Source: Streptomyces sp. DI166 (lineage in GTDB: Bacteria; Actinomycetota; Actinomycetes; Streptomycetales; Streptomycetaceae). Taken from it: DNA of 64,000 nt. The notes beneath the pieces are model-generated. The model saw nothing but the letters and a program-made list of their open reading frames with translations, was not told where the DNA came from and ran no database searches. A program made the translations under genes and the position numbers. The stretch spans positions 1-64,000 of the forward strand of contig NZ_FLSP01000023.1 of assembly GCF_900091315.1 (NCBI RefSeq), written 5' to 3'. Shown here piece after piece: positions 19,187 to 26,917 of this stretch. Every line of letters begins with the position of its first letter. Position 1 is the first letter of the stretch.

Positions 19187-20929
19187 TCACGCTTCCCCCT
19201 CGGGTCCGGTGTTCGTCCCCTCCTGGCACGTGCCGCCGGGCTGTCCCGGGATCCGTGTGGTGCGGGGCTTGCGGGTCGTTCCGGTGCGCGTGCTGCTCAT
19301 GGGTGTGCGGGGTCCGGGCACCCTCGTCCTGGGCCGGCGTCCTGCCCTGCCGACGGGGGCCGTGGCGGCGGGGGTGGTGGGGCGGGACTGGGTGCGGTAG
19401 GGGCGTCGGGGGGTGGTGACCGACCGGGACGGCGGGGCGTCGGTCGATGGTGCCGGGGCCTTGGTCGGGTGGGGGTCGGGCACGTCGTGGGTCGGGTGGG
19501 CGACCGGCGCACCGTTGGTCGCGTGGACGTCCGGCGCACCGTTGGTCGCGTGGACGTCCGGCGCACCGTTGGTCGCGTGGACGTCCGGCGCACCGTTGGT
19601 CGCGTGGACATCCGGCGCACCGTTGGTCGGGATGGTTTCCGGCGCCTCGGCCGCGGGGGTGTGGTCCGCAAGTGCCGCATCGGCGTGCTGCGCGGCGCCC
19701 CGGTCCGACGCTGCGGGCGCGGGCGTACGTCCGCGTTCCGCGCGCAGGCAGCGTCGGATCTTTTCCGGGTCCAGGCCCTCGTTGCACGCCTGGTGCAGGA
19801 GGCGTGCGAAGAGGTAGTCGGGGTCTGCCCCGAGGGCCATGGCGAGGGCCTCCCGGGCCTCCAGTTCGTCACCGGTGGACCAGGCGACCCAGCCGACGAG
19901 GGTGAGGCACGGCGCGGCGTGCTCGTTGTAGGGGCCGACGCAGCGGCGGGCCATGGCTCGCCACAGACGCAGTGCGGGTGAGGCCTCGTCGCCCTCCATC
20001 CAGGCGGCGGCTCGGTCGCGGGTGGTGCGGTCCTGGAGGCCGAGGATGAGCCGGGCCGCTTCGTCGTGGGTGATCAGGTCGTCGTCGCGGAGGTCGGATG
20101 TGAGGGTGCCGGATACGGACGGTGCCTCGGCGAGGCGCTGCATCAGCTTCTCCGCCAGTTCCAGGGTTTCCTCGGCGACCTCCGCGCGGGTTTCCTCCTC
20201 CAGGATCCGCGGGACCAGGGCCATGCTCGCGGTGTCGAGGGCGATCTCCTGTTCCAGCGCGGCTCCGGTCTCCCAGGGCAGCAGCCTGGCTCGCAACTCA
20301 CGTAGCGTGCCTCGCACCTGGAGCCCGGCGTAGGTGGCGGCCGCGGCCAGCACCGAGGTGCCCGGGAGGCCCATGGCGGTGCCGTTGGGCGGGCAACAGG
20401 TCGCGTTGTCACAGCAGTACGACCAGAAGCGGCCGTCCGAGATGCACAGCGCCTCGATCACGGGTACGTCGAGGTGACCGCACTCGATGCGCAGTTTCTG
20501 GGCGAGCGGGCGCAGCCGCTCCATGACCTGGCGCCCGGACTCCCCGGCCGCGGGCTCCTGGCAGAGAAAGGCCACGATCTGCTCGGGGCGTGCGCCTCGG
20601 CGTTCGCTGCCCGTGACCAGCCCGTGGGCCAACTGGCGTGCCGCGGACGGCCAGTCGTCCGGGTTGGTGGGGATGCCGAGCCGCGCCCTCCCACCGAAGC
20701 GGCCGCGGCCGTCCCGGTCGTGCAGGGCGACCAGCACGATGCTGTCCTCGGGGCGGTAGCCCAGCAGATACGGGAGCGCGTCGGCCAGTTCGGCCGGAGT
20801 GCGCAGGGTGACCTGCTGGTCGCGGTGGCCTTCGTAGGCGGTGCAGTCGAGTTGCTTGGCGGGACGGGGGTCGTGTCCCACGATGCCGTGGTTCTCTGAG
20901 TTTCCTGTGGTTTCGCCGTGGTTCGTCAT
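19187..20929 (-). CDS. DUF4192 protein with repetitive C-terminal tail
   Basis: A 580-residue protein. Residues 35-400 form the DUF4192 domain (RTPAELADALPYLLGYRPEDSIVLVAL), widespread in actinobacteria with unknown role. It contains a Cys-rich patch (SYCCDNATCCPPNGTAMG). The tail holds five units of the nonapeptide TNGAPDVHA, then 100 residues of Pro/Thr/Arg-rich sequence, probably unstructured. The tail is encoded by a 27-bp minisatellite. It lies between the RecQ-fusion gene and the debranching-like gene, all on the minus strand. Start ATG 20929 lacks a strong ribosome binding site. Confidence 0.85.
   Translation of the reverse strand: MTNHGETTGNSENHGIVGHDPRPAKQLDCTAYEGHRDQQVTLRTPAELADALPYLLGYRPEDSIVLVALHDRDGRGRFGGRARLGIPTNPDDWPSAARQLAHGLVTGSERRGARPEQIVAFLCQEPAAGESGRQVMERLRPLAQKLRIECGHLDVPVIEALCISDGRFWSYCCDNATCCPPNGTAMGLPGTSVLAAAATYAGLQVRGTLRELRARLLPWETGAALEQEIALDTASMALVPRILEEETRAEVAEETLELAEKLMQRLAEAPSVSGTLTSDLRDDDLITHDEAARLILGLQDRTTRDRAAAWMEGDEASPALRLWRAMARRCVGPYNEHAAPCLTLVGWVAWSTGDELEAREALAMALGADPDYLFARLLHQACNEGLDPEKIRRCLRAERGRTPAPAASDRGAAQHADAALADHTPAAEAPETIPTNGAPDVHATNGAPDVHATNGAPDVHATNGAPDVHATNGAPVAHPTHDVPDPHPTKAPAPSTDAPPSRSVTTPRRPYRTQSRPTTPAATAPVGRAGRRPRTRVPGPRTPMSSTRTGTTRKPRTTRIPGQPGGTCQEGTNTGPEGEA
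19505..19639 (-). repeat. 27-bp minisatellite, five units, coding
   Basis: Units start at 19505, 19532, 19559, 19586 and 19613. The first three are identical, the fourth differs by one base and the fifth diverges at its end. Each encodes nine residues of the DUF4192 tail and preserves the frame. Confidence 0.95.
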
Positions 20930-21060
20930 GGCTAGACGATCTCGCGGAATTCAATCTTCCGCTTAGCCCTGTGGATAACTCGGGGCAGGGACATGGCAAT
21001 TCCACGTTCCGTCGGTCTCACCACGCCCCGCGCCAACCGCCCGGTCGGGAGCTCGCCGGC

Positions 21061-23214
21061 TTACCCCGCCGCGGCCAGTACCAACGGCAGAACCTCTCCG
21101 CTCCCGGCCCGCCGCAGCAGCCGTGCCGCGACCGCCAGCGTCCACCCGGTGTCGGTGTAGTCGTCGACGAGCAGTACGGGACCGCGTGAGTTCGCCAGCG
21201 CCTCGGCCAGTTCCCCGGAAACACCGAACGCATCGGACAGCGCCCTCAGCCGCTGCGCCGAGTTGCTCCGGCGCAGCGCGTGCTCGGGCCCCGTGCGGGT
21301 CAGCGTGCCGAGGAACGGCAGCCGTCCGACATCCGCGATGCCCCGCGCCAGCGTGCCCACCAGCTGCGGCCGCGTCAGGGACGGCACCGCGACCACACCC
21401 ACCGGCCGCGCCATCGCCTGCTCGCCGCCCGATGCCCAACCACCCGGCGACCGGGCCCAGTCGGCGAGAACCGACACGGCTGCTCGCAGGACGTCGTCGG
21501 GGACCGGTCCGTCCGCCGCGTTCTCGGTCAGGAGCGGACGCAGGCGGTTGCCCCACCCGATGTCCGAGAGGCGTCCGAGGGCACGCCCGGTGGAGCACTG
21601 TTCGCCGGCCGGAATGCGGCCCTTGAGCTCGATGCCCAGGGCGGGCATGCCCGTCGGCCACATCCGGCGCGGCTCGATCTCGACGCCGGGCCGGTCCAGT
21701 TCCTTGACTGCTCCCGTCAGCGCCTCCGGTGTGACGGCCGGATCGGCCCACGGGCCCGCACAGTTGTCGCAGCGGCCGCACGGGGCCGCGCCCTCGTCGT
21801 CCAACTGGCGGCGCAGGAACTCCATCCGGCACTCATGGGTGCTCGCGTACTCGCGCATGGCCTGTTGCTCGGCCGCCCGCTGCCGCGCCACCCACGCATA
21901 GCGCTCGGCGTCGTACACCCACTCCGCTCCGGTGGCGGTCCAGCCGCCCTTGACGCGCTTCACCGCGCCGTCGACGTCCAGCACCTTCAGCATCGTCTCC
22001 AGGCGGCTGCGCCGTAGTTCCACGGCCGCCTCCAAGGCGGGCACGGACAGCGGGCGTCCGGCTCCGGCGAGGGCCGAGAGGGTCTGCCGGACTTGGTCCT
22101 CGGGCGGGAAGGCCGTGTCGGCGAAGTAGCGCCAGATGGCCTCGTCCTCCTTGCCCGGCAGCAGCAGGACATCGGCGTGGGCGACGCCCCGGCCGGCCCG
22201 CCCCACCTGCTGGTAGTAGGCGATGGGTGAGGAAGGTGAGCCGAGGTGGACCACGAAGCCGAGGTCGGGTTTGTCGAAGCCCATGCCGAGCGCGGAGGTG
22301 GCGACCAGCGCCTTGACCCGGTTGGCGAGCAGATCCTCCTCCGCCTGGAGCCGGTCCGCGTTCTCCGTGCGCCCGGTGTAGGAGGCCACGGCGAAGCCGC
22401 GCTGCCTGAGGAAGGCGGCGGCCTCCTCGGCCGCGGCCACGGTCAGGGCGTAGATGATCCCCGAGCCCGGGAGGTCGTCCAGGTGCTCGGCCAGCCAGGC
22501 AAGGCGGTGTGCGGCGTCCGGCAGCTGGACCACGCCGAGCCGCAGGCTCTCCCGGTCCAGCGGGCCGCGCAGCACCAGGGCCTCACCGGCGCCCGTTCCC
22601 AGTTGCTCGGCGACATCCGCCGTGACGCGCGCGTTGGCCGTCGCTGTCGTGGCCAGCACGGGCACGCCGGGGCCCAGCTCGGCCAGCATTGCCCGCAGCC
22701 GCCGGTAATCGGGGCGGAAGTCGTGACCCCAGTCGGAGATGCAATGCGCCTCGTCGACCACGAGCAGACCGGTCGTCGCCGCGAGCTTGGGCAGCATCTG
22801 GTCGCGGAAGTCGACGGAGTTGAGCCGCTCCGGGCTCACCAGGAGCACATCGGTCTCGCCCCGCTCGACCTCGTCGTGGATGGCGTCCCACTCCTCCGGG
22901 TTGGCGGAGTTGATGGTGCGCGCCCGGATTCCGGCCCGTTCCGCCGCCTCGACCTGGTTGCGCATCAGCGCCAGCAGCGGCGACACGATCACTGTGGGTC
23001 CCGAGTCGCGTCGCCGGAGCAGCGCGGTGGCCACGAAGTACACGGCCGACTTGCCCCAGCCGGTGCGCTGCACCACCAGGGCGCGTCTGCGCTCCCGCAC
23101 CAGGGCGGCCACCGCCTGCCACTGGTCCTCCCGCAGACGCGCGGTACCTCCCGGGTCGCCCACCAGCTGACCGAGGACGGTGTCGGCTTCGGCACGGAGT
23201 TCCAGTTCGTCCAT
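21061..23214 (-). CDS. RecQ-family helicase fused to a phosphoribosyltransferase-like domain
   Basis: A 717-residue protein. The N-terminal half is a RecQ DNA helicase: Walker A TGWGKS (51-56), DEAH 154-157 in VVDEAHCISDWGHDFRPDYR, motif VI YYQQVGRAGRG (333-343) and RecQ zinc ligands Cys462, Cys479, Cys482 and Cys485. There is no HRDC domain. Residues about 600-717 instead form a phosphoribosyltransferase-like fold with the PRPP-loop pattern VDDYTDTGWT (683-692), as in ComF and purine PRTases. ATG 23214 with a G-rich stretch just upstream is chosen; 47 upstream codons lack coding character. The pairing suggests helicase action coupled to nucleotide salvage or a PRPP signal, which is inference. 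Its upstream region holds three palindromic repeats. Confidence 0.9.
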   Translation of the reverse strand: MDELELRAEADTVLGQLVGDPGGTARLREDQWQAVAALVRERRRALVVQRTGWGKSAVYFVATALLRRRDSGPTVIVSPLLALMRNQVEAAERAGIRARTINSANPEEWDAIHDEVERGETDVLLVSPERLNSVDFRDQMLPKLAATTGLLVVDEAHCISDWGHDFRPDYRRLRAMLAELGPGVPVLATTATANARVTADVAEQLGTGAGEALVLRGPLDRESLRLGVVQLPDAAHRLAWLAEHLDDLPGSGIIYALTVAAAEEAAAFLRQRGFAVASYTGRTENADRLQAEEDLLANRVKALVATSALGMGFDKPDLGFVVHLGSPSSPIAYYQQVGRAGRGVAHADVLLLPGKEDEAIWRYFADTAFPPEDQVRQTLSALAGAGRPLSVPALEAAVELRRSRLETMLKVLDVDGAVKRVKGGWTATGAEWVYDAERYAWVARQRAAEQQAMREYASTHECRMEFLRRQLDDEGAAPCGRCDNCAGPWADPAVTPEALTGAVKELDRPGVEIEPRRMWPTGMPALGIELKGRIPAGEQCSTGRALGRLSDIGWGNRLRPLLTENAADGPVPDDVLRAAVSVLADWARSPGGWASGGEQAMARPVGVVAVPSLTRPQLVGTLARGIADVGRLPFLGTLTRTGPEHALRRSNSAQRLRALSDAFGVSGELAEALANSRGPVLLVDDYTDTGWTLAVAARLLRRAGSGEVLPLVLAAAG

Positions 23215-23746
23215 GCCCCCATGCAACCCGATGGCACTGACAGTCGGCCACTTCAGTGGCGCGCGATGCGAGCGGGACCCCGGCACGCGCGCGCGGGGCA
23301 CAGCTCTACCGCAGCAGCGACGGACGCTGGCTCGGGGACCCCGGCACGCGCGCACGGGGCACAGGATCCCAATCGACGAGACTCAGCGCTGCCCGGTTGG
23401 CTCCCCGGCACGCGCGCGTGGGGCGGGATCAGTGCGACGGGAACAGTGCACTACCGAGAGGGTCCGATCACGCGGCGTAATCAACATGGGGGGCGCATTC
23501 AAAAGGCGTACGACGGCGGACGCACCCGCGCGTCAGCAGGTGGCACACGGGGTAGGGATATAACACTCACTCCTCCCTATATCGGTCGGGCATCCCAATT
23601 GCTCGTTGCCGCAACCAAGTTCGACAGGAAGAATTGAAGTCCGCTCCCCGCACGGCTCGCCCGTGGTCCGGCAGGGCTTTGCTGCGGTGTGCGCTCCCCC
23701 GAATCCACCCCGCCCTCAGTGTGGGCGCGTAGCCGAAGGGAGGACC
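23215..23746. other. 532-bp region between RecQ fusion and RadC-like gene
   Basis: Divergent promoter region. The first 210 bases hold three long palindromic repeats. After 23460 the base composition changes: it is AT-richer, with TATAAC near 23559 and TATATCGG near 23579, which may belong to the rightward promoter. No coding pattern is evident. Confidence 0.5.
23274..23424. repeat. Three palindromic repeats upstream of the RecQ fusion
   Basis: Copies lie at 23274-23303, 23335-23364 and 23403-23424. The first two are 30 bases and differ at one base. The shared core is CCCCGGCACGCGCGC followed by a GGGGC end; in the third copy CACGCGCGCGTG is a perfect palindrome. Spacing between copies is 61 and about 68 bases. 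Confidence 0.9.
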
Positions 23747-24373
23747 GTGACCTTCGGATTCGCTCCGTCCACCGCGGCATCCACGTCGACCTCCACCGAC
23801 CTGTCCGCCTCTACGACGGGCCGCGTGCTGGAACTCGCGGAGTGGGCTGCCGCCGGGATCCCCCTGCTGCGCAACCCCCGCGAGGTCGTCAGTGGACTGC
23901 ATGCGCGGCACCACCCCAGACCGGCGACCGCGATCGTGGCCGTGCTCGACCCGGACGAACGGCTCCGGGCGAGCGCCTCGTTCACCCGCCGTACAACTCA
24001 GGCCGACGGCTGGATGTTCCGCAACGTGCTGCTCGACCAGTTGCGCCGGGTCATTCCGCACGACCTGCGCCGCCGCACCCCCGTGCGCACCGCTGTGCTG
24101 CTCTACTGCCGCGAGGGCGACGCGCGTTGGACGCAGGAGGACGGGGCGTGGATGTGGGGGCTGCGTGACGCCTGCACGCTGCACGGGCTGCGCTGTGGCG
24201 CGTACATCACGCTGACCCGGGACGGCTGGCAGGTCCTCGGAGAGGGCCGCGGTGGGCGTCGCCCCAGCGCGAACTCCGCTCCGGAGTCCTTCGCCACGTC
24301 CGAGTCACCGCCTCCGCTGCCCCGCACCGGAGGCGCCGCCTCGGACATCCTGCGCCGCGCCGCGGCCCGCTGA
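23747..24373 (+). CDS. Unassigned protein, possibly a degenerate RadC/JAB-fold protein
   Basis: This 208-residue protein has no certain family. Residues about 50-160 (AVLDPDERLRASASFTRR, WMFRNVLLDQLRRVIPHDLR, AVLLYCREGDARWTQEDGAW, LRDACTLHGLRCGAYITLTRDGWQVL) follow the order of a RadC/JAB domain. The metal-binding HNHPSG is replaced by YCREGD, so if related it is not a metalloprotease. This alignment is by eye. The tail is Ser/Pro-rich. GTG 23747 follows GGGAGG. The gene is divergent from the RecQ fusion and convergent with the next gene. Confidence 0.75.
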   Translation: MTFGFAPSTAASTSTSTDLSASTTGRVLELAEWAAAGIPLLRNPREVVSGLHARHHPRPATAIVAVLDPDERLRASASFTRRTTQADGWMFRNVLLDQLRRVIPHDLRRRTPVRTAVLLYCREGDARWTQEDGAWMWGLRDACTLHGLRCGAYITLTRDGWQVLGEGRGGRRPSANSAPESFATSESPPPLPRTGGAASDILRRAAAR

Positions 24374-24585
24374 GCGGCTCGGCTCCGTCTCCCCCGACTT
24401 CCCGACGGAACGTTTCCGCGCTGCCCTGGCCAGGGCAGCGCGCCGCACACCCTCGTTCACTGACAAGTCCCCGCAACCGTCGGTCGACGCGCCCCAGGGC
24501 GTCGTCGAACCAACCGCCACACCTTCCCGCGGGCACGCCGAAGGCCGCACCGTGCAGGTACTCCTGCGGCAACACCGGTTCGCCG

Positions 24586-24612
24586 ACCGCCCCCGAAGGA
24601 ACCGGGGGCGGT
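24586..24612 (-). terminator. Hairpin at the end of the UvrD-C-like gene
   Basis: ACCGCCCCCG (24586-24595) pairs with CGGGGGCGGT (24603-24612) over a 7-base loop, directly after the stop codon at 24613-24615. Confidence 0.7.
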
Positions 24613-25274
24613 TCAGACGCCCGCGCCCAGCACGGAGTTGATCTGCTGCGGGTCGCCGCAGACGATCAGCAGAGCGCCGGCCCGGGTGAGGGCCAGGGGC
24701 AGGGCGGTGGCGGCAGCGGAGTCGGATCCCCCGTTGACGGCGACCACGACGACGGGACGCTCGGCCGCACGGCTCGCGACGGCGGCGTCCGCATAGAAGA
24801 CGTCGTCGGCGGCGTCGTGCTGGCTCCAGTAGGCAGCCTCGCCGAAGGACAGCTCGTGGGCGGCCCACGGGTGCTGTTCGCCGGTGGTGATCACCAGCAC
24901 GTCACCGGGGGCACGCCCCGACTCCAGCAGCAGGTCGACGGCTTCCTCGGCAGCATCGAGCGCACCCTCGGCCGAGGCCGGGATCAGCTGGATCTGCGGA
25001 GTCGCCTTGGCCGGCGCGGAGGCGGGGGCAGCCGGAGCGGAAGCTCCCGGCTTGGGCGCGGCCACATCACGGGGCGTGCGTTGCGCCGGCGCCGTGGGCC
25101 GCGGGGGGCCCCGGGACGGCCGGGACGCGACGGAGCCGCGGGACGCGGACCGGGTACGGGGCGGGGGGTCGGCGCGGTGCGGCCGCTGGCCGGCGTGGCG
25201 CGGGGACCCTGGGCACTCTCGTGAATCTGAGGCTCCTCGGGAATGAGAGGCATGGGCTGATATTTATCAAACAT
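24613..25274 (-). CDS. Pro-rich protein with UvrD-C-like end; frame broken at a G run
   Basis: The C-terminal 150 residues are continuous: GDVLVITTGEQHPWA and ALTRAGALLIVCGDPQQIN resemble the last domain of SF1 (UvrD-like) helicases, including a motif VI-like ALTRA, but there is no Walker A anywhere. The N-terminal part, MFDKYQPMPLIPEEPQIHES and a Pro/Arg-rich linker, is in another frame starting at ATG 25274. Adding one base to the G run at 25103-25108 joins the two. The unbroken downstream part alone would start at GTG 25065. A real frameshift or a sequence error are both possible. Function is unknown; a degenerate helicase-derived protein is my best guess. Confidence 0.6.
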
Positions 25275-25321
25275 TGGTGCGGCTCACGTGGGCGGGTGGC
25301 ACACGAGTGCGAGCGGAACGG

Positions 25322-26023
25322 TCAGAAATCGAAGCCGAGCTGCCCTTCGATCTCCGGAACGCTCCGTTCCGCCCAGCTGCGGACCTTCTTGAGGTGCCGC
25401 CACTGGGGCAGCGCATCAAGATACGCCCACGACAGGCGGTGGTACGGGGTGGGCCCCCGCTCCTCCAGTGCGGCCTTGTGCACGGGCGACGGATACCCGG
25501 CATTGTCCGCGAAACCGAAGTCTGCATGGTCGATACCCAGTTCGGCCATCATTTTGTCGCGCTGAACCTTGGCGATCACCGAAGCCGCCGCGACCGCGAC
25601 GCACGACCGGTCGCCCTTGATCACCGTACGGACCTTCCACGGGTCCCCGAGGTAGTCGTGCTTGCCGTCGAGGATCACCGCGTCGGGACGGACCGGCAGG
25701 GCCTCCAGGGCACGCACCGCGGCCAGGCGCAGCGCGGCCGTCATACCCAGCTCGTCGATCTCCTCCGGCGAGGCATGCCCGAGGGCGTACGACGTCACCC
25801 ACTTCTGCAGTTGCCCGGCCAGTTCGGTGCGCCGCTTGACGGTGAGCAGCTTGGAGTCGGTGAGCCCTTCCGGGGGCCGACGCAGTCCGGTGATGGCCGC
25901 GCAGACGGTGACGGGCCCGGCCCAGGCGCCGCGCCCCACCTCGTCGACACCGGCAATGACCTTCGCTCCGGTCGTGGCGCGGAGTGAGCGCTCGACGGTG
26001 TGAGTAGGCGGTTCGTACGGCAT
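25322..26023 (-). CDS. rnhB: Ribonuclease HII
   Basis: A 233-residue RNase HII that cuts RNA in RNA/DNA hybrids and starts removal of misinserted ribonucleotides. The family signature [14 protein letters not shown] (about 24-37) carries the first Asp-Glu pair; further catalytic acids are in [10 protein letters not shown] and in the [20 protein letters not shown] region. Length is typical. Start ATG 26023. It lies alone on the minus strand between the UvrD-C-like gene and the TetR regulator. Confidence 0.95.
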   Translation of the reverse strand: MPYEPPTHTVERSLRATTGAKVIAGVDEVGRGAWAGPVTVCAAITGLRRPPEGLTDSKLLTVKRRTELAGQLQKWVTSYALGHASPEEIDELGMTAALRLAAVRALEALPVRPDAVILDGKHDYLGDPWKVRTVIKGDRSCVAVAAASVIAKVQRDKMMAELGIDHADFGFADNAGYPSPVHKAALEERGPTPYHRLSWAYLDALPQWRHLKKVRSWAERSVPEIEGQLGFDF

Positions 26024-26107
26024 GACGCCCTTAGCCTACGCCGCCCGGATCACCCGGCGACACCCAGGTTTTCCGGAACGTAACCGAAGCCCCCCGACGC
26101 CCCGAGT

Positions 26108-26731
26108 TCAGCCCGCGTGCGGCCGGAGGAGCGGCAGCATCAGCTGGTCGATCATCTCCTCCAGCTCCCTGTCCTCCCATTCACTTCCGCACATCTTGGA
26201 TCGATACATCATCATGGCCGGGATGGCGTCGAAGACGCATGCGTTGGCCGCGTCGGAGCGCACCTCACCCCGCTCTATTCCACGGGTGATGACCTCTCGG
26301 ATCAGTTTGAGGGTCGGCTCCACGATCCCGTTGAAGATCACGCCATGGAACCGCTCCGCCTGCAGATGGTCACATTCGTGAATGACCGCACGGAACGCGA
26401 AACCGGGGCGTGAATACATGGCGTCCCGCGCCAGCCGACATAGCGCGAGCAGGTCCTCGCGCACGCTGCCGAGGTCCGGCACCGCGTCGATGCGCGGCAG
26501 TCCGACCTTCAGCGCGTCGGCGACGAGGTCCTCCTTGGACGGCCAGCGACGGTACACGGCGGCCTTGCCGGTCTGGGCACCGGCGGCGACACCTTCCATC
26601 GTGAGGCCGTTCCAGCCGACCGTGCTCAGTTGCTCCAACGTGGCGTCGAGGATGGCGCGTTCCAGTACGGCGCCGCGCCGGCGCAGTGAAGCCGCCTGAG
26701 CGGGGGCGGCCGTCCAGCGCGAGGTAACCAT
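26108..26731 (-). CDS. TetR-family repressor of the adjacent efflux pump
   Basis: A 207-residue TetR regulator. The N-terminal HTH (about 25-70: LDATLEQLSTVGWNGLTMEGVAAGAQTGKAAVYRRWPSKEDLV) is typical; the C-terminal domain (TetR_C_33-like) should bind the inducing drug. ATG 26731 has GGAGAA five bases upstream; the open frame continuing upstream is antisense to the transporter. It is divergent from an MFS exporter, with a perfect 18-bp palindrome over each promoter, so it probably represses both itself and the pump. Confidence 0.93.
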   Translation of the reverse strand: MVTSRWTAAPAQAASLRRRGAVLERAILDATLEQLSTVGWNGLTMEGVAAGAQTGKAAVYRRWPSKEDLVADALKVGLPRIDAVPDLGSVREDLLALCRLARDAMYSRPGFAFRAVIHECDHLQAERFHGVIFNGIVEPTLKLIREVITRGIERGEVRSDAANACVFDAIPAMMMYRSKMCGSEWEDRELEEMIDQLMLPLLRPHAG

Positions 26732-26827
26732 CAGTGTTCTCCAACGAGCGAAAGGCGAGGGGTGCGGGGGACATGGGGAAGCCACACGGCGGCGGCTGGC
26801 GGGGAGCGTCATGAGGCAACGGATTAT

Positions 26828-26845
26828 GTGAACGCTTGCGTTCAC
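26828..26845. promoter_or_regulatory. TetR operator 1 (repressor promoter)
   Basis: GTGAACGCTTGCGTTCAC is a perfect 18-bp palindrome. On the minus strand CATAAT (26823-26828) follows it as the -10 of the tetR promoter, so the operator fills the spacer. Confidence 0.85.
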
Positions 26846-26875
26846 TACTGGGGACTCACTACCTTTGACGCGACA

Positions 26876-26893
26876 GTGAACGCGAGCGTTCAC
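26876..26893. promoter_or_regulatory. TetR operator 2 (efflux-pump promoter)
   Basis: GTGAACGCGAGCGTTCAC is a second perfect 18-bp palindrome with the same half-sites. It lies just after TTGACG (26865-26870), the likely -35 of the pump gene. The two operators are 48 bases apart centre to centre. Confidence 0.85.
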
Positions 26894-26917
26894 TAAGGCG
26901 CTTATGGGGGACCCATA

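Noticed and set aside
23274-23424. CRISPR array
   Set aside because: Only three copies, unequal spacing, spacers not of uniform length, and no cas genes in the window.
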